A DNA stretch of 64,000 nt from Alopecurus myosuroides (lineage: Eukaryota > Streptophyta > Magnoliopsida > Poales > Poaceae): the NCBI GenBank assembly GCA_028641055.1, contig CM054060.1, positions 296,768,462 through 296,832,461 of the forward strand, read 5' to 3'. The notes below the pieces were generated by a model. The model was not told where the DNA came from. It saw nothing but the letters and a program-made list of their open reading frames with translations, and did not search any database. The position numbers were made by a program, and so were the translations under genes. Within the stretch, counting starts at the first letter, position 1, and the number at the start of each line of letters is the position of its first letter. Shown piece after piece: positions 35,086-44,751 of this stretch.

Positions 35086-36484
35086 TGATACGTCGAAAAC
35101 GTATCTCCTTTTCCGAACACGTTTCTTATTGTTTTCCTCTAAACTTGTGTGTTTTGAATACAACTAACACGGACTAACGCTGTTTTTAGCATATTTACTT
35201 TGGTGTCTTGTTTTTGCGCAGCAAAATCTACTTTCGGGAAAATGCCCAGAAAAGAGCCCGTTGATGTTTTCACCCCGGAAGACCCCGGGAGCCAGAAGGG
35301 GGCCAGGAGAGGAGCCACAGGGTAGCCACACACACCCCAGCGCGGGTCCCCCCTAGGCCGTGCCACCTAGGGGTGTGGGCCCCCCAGAGCCCCCTCGGAT
35401 TCCCCTTTCGACTACAAGTAGCCTCCAACCCTAAAACTCGAGGGGGTTCGTCATATTCCACTGAAACACAACAGAGCGCCTCCGTCGTCCCGAAGCTCGA
35501 TTCGGGGATCAGAAGTTCCTGTTTTGGCGCCCTGCCGGGACGGGAAGTGGAGGAGATCATCGCCATCGTCATCACCAACGCCTCTCCATCGACCATACAT
35601 ATTCCCCCATCCATGTGTGAGTAATTCCCCGCTGTAGGCTGAAGGGGATGGTAGGGATTGGATGAGATCGCTCATGTAATAATATCGTGATTGTTAGGGC
35701 ATAGTGCCTAGTATGCTCTATTAGTGCTATTGACATTGTTGCAGCTCGTTATGCTTAATGCTTGTCACTTTGGGCCCGAGTGCCATGATCTTAGATGTGA
35801 ACATGTTATTGAATCACGATGATAATTATTGTTTCTTGATCATACCTGCAAGTTGTTTACACATATCGTTGTCCGGAACCCGAGGCCCCGAAGTGACAGA
35901 AATTGGGACATCCGGAGGGGATGGATGCGATGTGAGGATCACATGTGTTCATGGAGTGTTAATGCTTTGCTCCAGTGCTTTATTAAAAGGAGCACCTTAA
36001 TTACCAGTAGTTCCCTTGAGGCCCCGCTGAAAATGGACTGGTAGGACAAAAGATGTTGTGCAAGTTCTCATTGCGAGCACGTACGACAATTTACGGAACA
36101 CATGCCTATGGTTACTTAGTGCTTGGATGCTTTATCTTATTTATCTGCAATGCCCGTGACATGATCATTATTTGAACTTTCTTATCCATGCAACGCTCGT
36201 TCATCCATCCCTATGCCTACAGTCTTTAATCCGCTTTTTACTTCAAACACTATTGTTGTTGTTGTTTTCATTCCACTACTGCTATTATTTCACTACTGCT
36301 GCTACTATAAAACTGTTACTACTGATAAACCACTGCGAACAAAAGTACTTTCAGGTGCAGGTGAATTGACAACTCACTTGTTAAGGCTCACAAATATTCT
36401 TTGGCTCCCCTTGTGTCGAATCAATAAATTTGGGTTTTACTTCCCTCGAAGACTGTTGCGATCCCCTATACTTGTGGGTCATCG
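35086..36484 (+). repeat. 5' LTR of element G
   Basis: 1399 bp. GC-rich promoter-like part at 35270-35400. No clear TATA box (CGACTACAAGTAGCC at the usual place). The last base differs from the canonical CA end. Confidence 0.92.
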
Positions 36485-36495
36485 AGACTATTTTC

Positions 36496-36513
36496 TGGCG
36501 CCGTTGCCGGGGA
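36496..36513 (+). other. Primer-binding site of element G (tRNA-Asp)
   Basis: TGGCGCCGTTGCCGGGGA, an exact complement of the tRNA-Asp 3' end. Confidence 0.9.
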
Positions 36514-36571
36514 GCATAGCTTTATTTGCGAGCTCGCCGGAGAGTATTATTATCTACTGCCATCATTCATC

Positions 36572-39247
36572 ATGGGTAAGACTCGTGATGGAAAGTTTCC
36601 TATATTACCATCCACTACAAGAATAGGTACAACTCGGAACACCTCTGTTGCTCTTGATTCACCGTCTGTTATGGGTAAGCTGCTTACACCACCACATGCT
36701 ACACATGCTACTTCTGCTGAATCTGAAAATACTTCTAATACTTTTGATGATGCTTCTACTATGCTTGATGAGAGTGGTTCTTTCGGTCCTTTCCTAGATG
36801 CTACTATTGCTAAAGGTAAAAATATTGCAAACACTGAAACTCCTGATAAAAGTCATGTTACTCCTGCTGTTTCACCTCAGCTTATAGAGAATTCTAGTGA
36901 CGATTTAGATGATGCATATGTTGATCTTAATGATGATCTTATTGATGAAATATATACTATGAAGGATGATGATGCTGTTATGAGACTTATTGAGAGTCGT
37001 GCTGTTAAATATAAATTATCTCCTGATGCTAAGTTTTCCACTTCTCCCATTAATATTAGGGATAAGGATTATGATTTCTCTCTTGATTTATCTTACATAT
37101 CTATTGTTGAGAAAGAACCTTTTTGTGGTACTGAAAATGGAAGTGCTATGAAACATATGAATGAGCTCTCCTCTTTGAGTAGTTTGTTCTCTGATGATCT
37201 TAAGAGACGTAAGTACTTTGTTGCTAAAATATTCCCTTTCTCATTAAAACATGAAGATAAAACTTGGTTTAACAATTTGTCTCCTGGATCTATTGATAGT
37301 CCTATTGGTTTGGTTAATGTTTTCTTTCAGAAATAGTTTCCTGCTAGTGATCAACATGTTGCTTTACAAAATATATTTAATTTTAAGCAATTGGAAGAAG
37401 AGAAATTTCCTGTATCTTGGACAAGGTTATGTTCTTTAGTCAGAGCTACACCTGGGCATAAGCTAGAAGATAATAAACTTCTTGATATATCCTATAATGG
37501 ACTAACTGTTGAATCTAGGATATACCTGGATAGTTGTGCTGGTTGTGTTTTTAGGCAAAGAACTCCAGAAGAAGCTGAGGAATTAATGGCTAAAATAAGC
37601 CAAAATCATGATGATTGGACTATGGTTGAGCCTGAGCCGACTCCTACTCCAGTACCTACACCAACACCAACACCAACACCCAAGAAGAGGGGAATGATTG
37701 AATTAAATGATGAAGTGATGAGAGAAGCCAAGAAATCTCTTAAAGAGAGGGGTGTTAAATCTGAAGATGTGAAGAATCTTCCACCTACAGAAGAATTATG
37801 TAAGCCAATACCTCACTCACCCACCATTGAGGTACACTCTCTCCAATATTTTGATAGTAGAGATATTCCCTATAACAAACCTCCAGATCAATGTTTAGAT
37901 GAATTTGATAATTATGTTATCAAGCAAGATAATTTTAATATGAGAGTGCAAAAACACCTTATGGAAAATCTAGAGCTATTGATAATTTGCATGGTATTAT
38001 AGAAAGAACCTCTAATGATGTTAAAATGCTTGTTAAACATTTCAAATGGTTCAAACTCAAATTGATCAACTTTCTAAAGTGCGAAAAGATTTTCTAGTTA
38101 ATGCTTCTAAAGAAAAACATGCTTATGAGATAAGAACTAGAAGTGGTATTGCTACACAAGATCCTTTATATCCTGAGGGACATCCTAAAAGAATTGAACA
38201 AGATTCTCATCAAACTAATGATAATGTTATTCATACTAAGAAGAAAAATAAGAAGAAACATAAAACTGATGTAGAATCCTCTGAGCTTGCTAAAGATCCT
38301 AATAGTATATCTATCTCTGATGCTGAAACTGAAAGTGGTAATGATAAGAATGATGCTTCTGATAAAGAAGAACCTGTAGTTGAACGTGAAAAGCAAACTA
38401 AAACTGCAAAGTATACTAAGGAAGATTTCATTGCTAATAAACATGGTAATGAGAGAGAAACTTGGGTACAAAACCAATGCCTTTTCCTAATAAGAAACAC
38501 AAATATAAGGAAGAAGAACATTATAATAAGTTTTGTGAATGGATGAAACCTTCGTTCTTGCAAATTCCTTTAACTAATGCTATTAAATTGCCTCCTTATG
38601 CAAAATATATGAAATATATTGTCTCTAACAAAAGGAAGATTCCTAATGAGAAAATTTCCACTATGCTTGCTAATTACTCTTTTAATGGCAAGGTTCCTGA
38701 GAAGCTTGGAGATCCTGGTATACCTACTATTCCCTGTTCTATCAAAAATAATTATGTTAGAACTGCTTTGTGTGATTTGGGAGCTGGAGTTAGTGTCATG
38801 CCTTTTACTCTCTATAAAAGGCTCCTCCTAGAAAAATTGATACCAACTGATATATCTTTGCAAATGCCTGATAAGTCTACTGCTATTCCTGTGGGTATAT
38901 GTGAGGATGTTCCTGTTCAAGTTGCTAATAATTGTCTGATATTAACTGACTTTGTTGTGTTGGAAATGCCTGAGGATGATAATATGTCTATTATTCTTGG
39001 AAGACCTTTTCTTAATACTGCAGGGGTTGTTATTGATTGCAATCAAGGAAAGGTTACTTTTAATGTTAATGATAAAGAGCACACTGTTTATTTTTCCAAG
39101 AAGATTGATAGAAAATATGGTCTAAATTCCATTGAAAATGTTGAGACCATCAAGATTGGAGAATTTTATTGTCCTATTCCAAAGCCACCAAAAGAATATG
39201 AAATTATTATGAATGGGACTATGCCTATCAAGGTTGAGGTAACATAA
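36572..39247 (+). pseudogene. Gag and aspartic protease of element G, broken in several places
   Basis: Starts at the ATG 36572 (MGKTRDGKFPIL). The N-terminal 150 residues are acidic and Ser/Thr-rich. A gag domain follows (KIFPFSLKHEDKTWFNNLSP, then FPVSWTRLCSLVRATPGHKL), then a Pro/Thr repeat (TPTPVPTPTPTPTP) and a charged linker. The protease (about 38750-39050) has ALCDLGAGVSVMP and SIILGRPFLNTAG, the two retropepsin motifs. Breaks: an in-frame TAG at 37334-37336, frameshifts near 37975 and 38050 around a segment homologous to Athila-type Gag-Pro, and another near 38460. The stop at 39245-39247 is the end of coding; no reverse transcriptase follows. In an intact copy Gag would build particles and the protease would process it. 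Confidence 0.88.
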
Positions 39248-39710
39248 TTATTTAGTGGAAACAAAGTTTTGTTTCATATAAAATTATTTTGGTAGCAACT
39301 TGATCACCCTTGTTAACAAAATGATTTTAAATGAAATGGGAAATGTTTTCACTAAGTTTTCACCTTCCCCATATTGTTTTCACCATGTTTACTTCTCTTA
39401 TAACATTATTACTTGAGTGCAATCATGTTTTCCACCATCCCTATGCATGTTTTCATGATGTTTTCACTCTGATTACTGAAGTTATGCATGTTTTCACCAC
39501 CCATACTTTTGTTTTCACCACTATCACCCTTGTTTTCTTTGGTTATTCTTTCATTAGAGTGTCATAGAACCTCTGTAGTACTAGTTTTGGTTTCTTTTTT
39601 CCACGTTTTCACTTTCGTTTTCCCGGTTTTTATTAATTATTAAAATTCTAGAAATACCTCAAAAATAAAGTTTCTCGAAAAATTCCAGAAAAATTATAAT
39701 AATTTTTTAC
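39248..39710 (+). other. Non-coding spacer with many TTTTCAC words
   Basis: Between the protease and the second unit. The word GTTTTCAC or close variants recurs about ten times between 39340 and 39625 at irregular spacing. No ORF with support. Confidence 0.5.
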
Positions 39711-40178
39711 GTCAAAAATGAGGCAAAAAGCCACCTGGGAGACCCTAGGGTGGCGCGGCCTGCTCCCTGGGGGCGCCAGCACATGGTGTGGGCCCCCTGG
39801 CCCTCCACTTATTCTCTCTCCTTCCAAAGTTCCCTCTCTCACCTCCCAAACTCAACACATTCATTGGAACCCGAGTTCTTGCTGTTCTTCCTCGAAATTT
39901 TTCAATCTCTTTGCTCAGCCCATCTTTTGTGCCGAAATTTGGTGCATTTGCTCTCCGGTATGTGACTCCTCCAATGATCCAAGTAGAATTTTATTTAGTG
40001 AAGTATTTCTTGAGTATTTTGGTACTGTAGGTGACAGCTTATGTGAATTTGCATGCTTGATTTGAGTAGAAACAATATAGTTTTGATGTATGTTTAGCTC
40101 TCATATAAGTCCCTATGGTAGTCTCACCGTTATAGTTGCTTGAATTTAATTTTTATGATGCTTGTTGAAAATTTTCAG
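39711..40178 (+). promoter_or_regulatory. Internal promoter-leader-intron cassette in element G (predicted)
   Basis: At 39740-39815 there is a GC-rich segment with AGGGTGGCGCGGCC and GGTGTGGGCCCCCTGG, the same theme as the promoter part of the LTRs of A, B and E. A CT-rich leader follows, then a strong 5' splice site (CCG/GTATGTG, intron from 39958). A matching 3' splice site (ATTTTCAG, ending 40178) lies two bases before the ATG of the next ORF. The predicted intron is 221 bp. This looks like a separate start of transcription or a spliced subgenomic RNA. Splicing is inferred only. Confidence 0.45.
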
Positions 40179-40180
40179 AG

Positions 40181-41293
40181 ATGGATAGGTTCAACTTTGG
40201 TGAGATATTTAGGAGTGATGCTCCTAGAAGGACAAGGCCATCACGCTCGTCTACTTCAGCAAGGCCATCATATAATGAAGACGTTATTGCGTCAACTATT
40301 GATGATGCAGAAGATGACGGTATCATTCACCCATCTAGCTTTCCTTGCCATACATTTTTAAGAAGTGCAGGTATTTTAGATGACTTTCTTATGCTTATTG
40401 AGAGAGTTGGTCTCACCAAATTTATGGAGGATGAAAGCCTTCAATATGCCATGCTCACAAAAGCTTTTGTTAAGAGCTTTAAATTTCAGAACACTCAATA
40501 TGGTCCAACTGTTGCATTCAAGTTATATAGTAGTCCTATTTCTTTGTCCTTGGTGGAGTTTTGTACTATTATAGGTATCGACGCCACCGGGACAGCAAGA
40601 AGGATTCAAGATAGACCAGCAGACCTCCAGGGGATTTACCGAGAGATCACCAACGATGACGGTCGTTCATCCCAGCGTGGGAAGATAAGGAACATTCAAC
40701 TTCCTGCTCTTAGATACTTTACTTACTATATTGGTACTAGTATTCTTGGTAGAGAGAACACTAGCAATGTTTCTAGTTATCACCTTGCTTTCATTGATGT
40801 TGCACTGAACCGTAGCATGAAGTATAACCTTGGTGCACTTGTTGCATGCCGCCTTGCTGCTTCTGGGTCTATTTTTGGTGGCATTATTGCTACACATGTA
40901 GCAGCTGCTTTGCATGTTTCTATTGATCCTAATGATGATATAATTGCTCCACATAGGCTTAACCTTGCTGCTTTGAAATCCCATCAGTTTGTCACTTCTA
41001 AATCTACTAATGCATGATTAGTATATAGAGTTTTATATATGGATGGAGAGGAGCGAAAAGTTACTTTGCCACAACCTGTTTTGTTTAAGATTGACAGGTC
41101 ACCATGGTCCCTCTCCAAGGAGAAAATAGACGAGCATCTGAGCACCATGGAGTTTTACCGGCAGCAGGAGAGGCGAGACACGCCTCCCGAGGACCACAAC
41201 ATGCAATACACTCGCGCATCCTCGAGCACATATCAGGAGGAGGCTTTCTCCTCGGCTTATTACGGGGGCGGCACCTCTTGGGCCCCTTTGTGA
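40181..41293 (+). pseudogene. Second ORF of element G: ATHILA ORF-1 / plant-mobile-domain-like protein, one internal stop
   Basis: ATG at 40181 just after a predicted splice acceptor. 278 codons to a TGA at 41015-41017, after which the same frame stays open to 41293 (about 370 codons in all). A central segment (about residues 85-130: FKFQNTQYGPTVAFKLYSSP, then ISLSLVEFCTIIGIDATG) follows the pattern of ATHILA ORF-1 and related plant-mobile-domain proteins (…F.LY..PISLSLxEFCxIxGIP…). The position, downstream of where pol should be, is that of the extra (sometimes called env-like) ORF of Athila elements. I see no signal peptide or clear membrane anchor. The C-terminus is rich in Gln, Ser, Tyr (STYQEEAFSSAYYGGG). 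Function is unknown. Confidence 0.6.
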
Positions 41294-42549
41294 TTTATCT
41301 CCACTTAGGCTAAAAGCCTAAGCTTGGGGGGAGTTATACCGACATCACACTCATTTATATATCATGTTCGGTCGATTCTTTGTATATCCATCTTTTTATT
41401 TCTTTCGCTTCTTTTTGTTTCTTTCGCTAGTTTTCGTTTCTTTCTCTCCTTTTGTTTTTATTGTTTTTGTTTTCGCTTTCCAAAACACAAAAAGACCAAA
41501 AATATTTATGTTATTTCTCTCTTTTTGTTTTGTTAGTTGGTTTGCTTTATCTTTTAGTTGCAGTTTAATATTCAAAAACCCAAAAATATTTTGTTTGGTT
41601 TGTTTGTTTGTTTTGTTTTGTTCTTGTTTTCGAAAAACCAAAAAGATTTTGCTTCGTTTGCTTGTTCTCTTTTGTTCGTGCTTTAATTGAAAAACCCAAA
41701 AATATTTGTTGTTCTTCTTTGGTTTTGTAAAGTTTGTTGCAGAGTTCAACAGTCGTCCGTGACTCTATTGGAGCTTGGTTTTCATTATATATTATTTGAG
41801 ACACAAGTGAAGAGCAATAATGACGATATACGACAATTCAAGTTGTGGTGAGAGGCTGGTATGAACTCTATTTGCTTTCATTTTTGTACATATATCCATC
41901 TATGTGAGCATGCTTAGTTTGTTCATATAAGATATATGTGACTTAATGGCTGCTTAATAGTTCATGCTCTCCTCTGACTGTTTAGTTCCAAATTATTAAT
42001 GGTAAATGACCTGTCATATAAATATCTGTTTGCATTGTTCTATTCATAGAAGGACATGATATTGTGGTAGCCTCCTCTGACTGTTTCATTTGAATCGACT
42101 TGGCACATGCTCACGCATGTTAAGACTGAAAACAAAAAGTCAATAAGCCTCAGTGATTTATTTTGCCTCAGAGTTCTAGTATCAATTTTTATGCCTCAGT
42201 TAATTTTACCTTGTCGCAAACATGATTATGATAGTTGTTGCTCTCTTGATTGTCGCTCCCTGTCTATTGCTAGCCTTCACCTGTACTGAGTATGAGCTCT
42301 ACTCGTGCATCCAACTCCCAACAACCAAAGTTTGCTAAATGTGTCCACCATACCTACCTATATGTGGTATTTAACCGCCACTCCAAGTAAATTGCTCATG
42401 TGCTACCTTTAAAGCCTGCTAGAAATTATTCCTGTTTTGTGCCACTGTTTTAGCTCATGAGGACGTAAATAGAGAATCTTTATATCACTTGTTGATTGGA
42501 TTTCACACCCTGGACTAGTGTCTTCATCCGCTTATCCAAATGATAGAAG

Positions 42550-42582
42550 AGCTGGCAGTCGGGTGCCCAGCCCCAAATTAAT
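42550..42582 (+). other. Conserved 33-base block (copy in G)
   Basis: AGCTGGCAGTCGGGTGCCCA then GCCCCAAATTAAT; differs from A and E only in the CGGGG/TCGGG part. Confidence 0.8.
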
Positions 42583-43309
42583 ACACACAAATTCTCTTCA
42601 CTCTTTTTGCCCCTGATTTATCAGTCAAAGCATAATTGTGTAAACAAAAGAGAAAGAGGGATGACCTTCTACCCAGATATGTCCTTCACATGGGAGCCGC
42701 TCTTGTGAATCCAGTTGGCTTGTGACGTACTGTATTGTCCGTTTACCATTCGTTGACATAAGCATACACCTCTCTCAAAATGTTTTCAATACCTCTGTTT
42801 AATAAAATAGAAAGCTCTAGCACATGAGTGATCCATGCTTTCCTCTGCGAAGGGCCTTTCTTTTACTTTTATGTTGAGTCTCCGCCATATTCTTTGAGCA
42901 CTTTCTTGAGAGCACAATGGTCATTCTTAGTGTGATGTGTTTGTCCCAAAGTACGGTTGATTGTGGTATAACTTTGATACTTGTATCTTTGATATCTTTA
43001 CTTCTAGTCTTCCCTTGAACTTCAGAGGTGTCCTGGCATTTATGTTTTGCCCCACACTTAAGGGCAAGCGAGATACCACTTTATCAGATCCTATTATGAA
43101 TATTTCAATCTTGCAAATAGTTATGCTTCATGTTGTTTATTATTATTATGTTGTTATATCCTCATGGTTTGCATAGCTATTAAGTGACAATATCTTGCAT
43201 GTATCGTATCATGAGCATATTTAAGTATTTGATCACATAGTGAATATATTTACATCATAAGAAAGAAATGTGTTCATAAAAGTCTTTTATCGCACTCAGT
43301 TATCACTGA

Positions 43310-43329
43310 ATTGCTTGAGGACAAGCAAT
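43310..43329 (+). repeat. Hairpin upstream of the polypurine tract (G), covarying with A/B/E
   Basis: Arms ATTGCTTG (43310-43317) and CAAGCAAT (43322-43329), loop AGGA. Four of the eight pairs differ from the A/B/E hairpin, each on both sides, so pairing is kept. Confidence 0.85.
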
Positions 43330-43334
43330 AAGCT

Positions 43335-43349
43335 AAGCTTGGGGGGAGT
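43335..43349 (+). other. Polypurine tract of element G
   Basis: AAGCTTGGGGGGAGT directly before the 3' LTR. Confidence 0.85.
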
Positions 43350-44746
43350 TGATACGTCAAAAACGTATCTCCTTTTCCGAACACTTTTCTTATTGTTTTC
43401 CTCTAAACTTGGTGTGTTTTGAATACAACTAACACGGACTAACGTTGTTTTCAGCAGAATTACTTTGGTGTCTTGTTTTTGTGCAGAAAAATCAACTTTC
43501 GGGAAAATGCCCAGAAAAGAGCCCATTGATGTTTTCACCCCGGAAGACCCCGGAAGCCAGAAGGGGGCCAGGAGAGGAGCCACAGGGTGGCCACACCCCC
43601 TTGGCGCCCCCCTAGGCTGCGCCACCTAGGGGTGTGGGCCTCCCCAGAGCCCCCCTCGGACTCCCCTTTCGACTACAAGTAGCCTCCAACCCTAAAACCC
43701 GAGGTGGTTCGTCATATTCCACAAAAACACAATAGAGCACCGTCGCCGTCCCGAACCTTGATTAGGGGATCAGAAGTTCCTGTTCTGGCGCCCTGCCGGG
43801 ACGGGATGTGGAGGAGATCATCGCCATCGTCATCACCAACGCCTCTCCATCGACCATCCATGTTTCCCCCATCCATGTGTGATTAATTCCCCGTTGTAGG
43901 CTGAAGGGGATGGTAGGGATTGGATGAGATCGTTCATGTAATAATGTCGTGATTGTTAGGGCATAGTGCCTAGTATCCTGTATTAGTGCTATTGACATTG
44001 TTGCAACTTGTTATGCTTAATGCTTTTCACTTTGGACCCGAGTGCCATGATCTCAGATCTGAACATGTTATTGAATCACGATGATAATTATTGTTTCTTG
44101 ATCATACCTGCAAGTTGTTTACACGTATCGTTATCCGGAACCCGAGGCCCCGAAGTGACAGAAATGGGGACAACCGGAGGGGATGGCTGCGATGTGAGGA
44201 TCACATGTGTTCACGGAGTGTTAATGCTTTGCTCCGGTGCTTTATTAAAAGGAGCACCTTAATAACCAGTAGTTCCCTTGAGGCCCCGCTGAAAACGGGC
44301 TGGTAGGACAAAAGATGTTGTGCAAGTTCTCATTGCGAGCACGTACGACAATTTACGGAACGCATGCATATGGTTACTTAGTGCTTGGATGCTTTATCTT
44401 ATTTATCTGCAATGCCCGTGACATGATCATTATTTGAACTTTCTTATCCATGCAACACCCGTTCATCCATCCCTATGCCTACCGTATTTAATCGGCTGTT
44501 TACTTCAAACACTACTGTTGCTGCTGTTTTCATTCCACTGCTGCTATTATTTCACTACTTCTGCTACTATAAAACTGTTACTACTGATAAACCACGGCGA
44601 ACAAAAGTACTTTCAGGTGCAGGTGAATTGACAACTCACTTGTTAAGGCTCACAAATATTCTTTGTCTCCCCTTGTGTCGAATGAATAAATTTGGGTTTT
44701 ACTTCCCTCGAAGACTATTGCGATCCCCTATACTTGTGGGTCATCA
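43350..44746 (+). repeat. 3' LTR of element G
   Basis: 1397 bp, highly similar to 35086-36484. Ends GGGTCATCA before the TSD TCCTG. Confidence 0.93.
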
Positions 44747-44751
44747 TCCTG

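Larger units (their letters stand above)
41294..43349 (+). other. 3' non-coding region of element G
   Basis: Begins with a hairpin (CTTAGGC/GCCTAAG, 41304-41322) and a complete second copy of the polypurine tract (41320-41334, identical to 43335-43349). A T-rich part (41340-41740) has four spaced variants of AAAACCCAAAAATATTT. From about 42090 it is the module shared with A, B and E, with the 33-base block at 42550-42582. Confidence 0.8.
35086..44746 (+). mobile_element. Element G: complete gypsy-type LTR retrotransposon with gag-protease and an extra ORF
   Basis: LTRs 35086-36484 and 43350-44746 begin TGATACGTCGAAAACG / TGATACGTCAAAAACG and end …TTGTGGGTCATC(A/G). The TSD TCCTG is at 35081-35085 and 44747-44751. 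Internal order: exact tRNA-Asp primer site, gag, aspartic protease, a leader-like segment, a second ORF with a plant-mobile-domain-like segment, 2 kb non-coding, hairpin, polypurine tract. No reverse transcriptase or integrase. Layout, primer site and LTR style fit Athila-type elements; LTR wording is close to the Sabrina-like group, though the family name is not certain. Confidence 0.95.

Noticed and set aside
40181..41017. Calling the G ORF2 a viral envelope protein
   Set aside because: No signal peptide or convincing membrane anchor seen; the core pattern fits ATHILA ORF-1/plant-mobile-domain proteins.
41324..41749. T-rich ORFs of about 110 residues on both strands
   Set aside because: Low-complexity T/A-rich non-coding part of element G.
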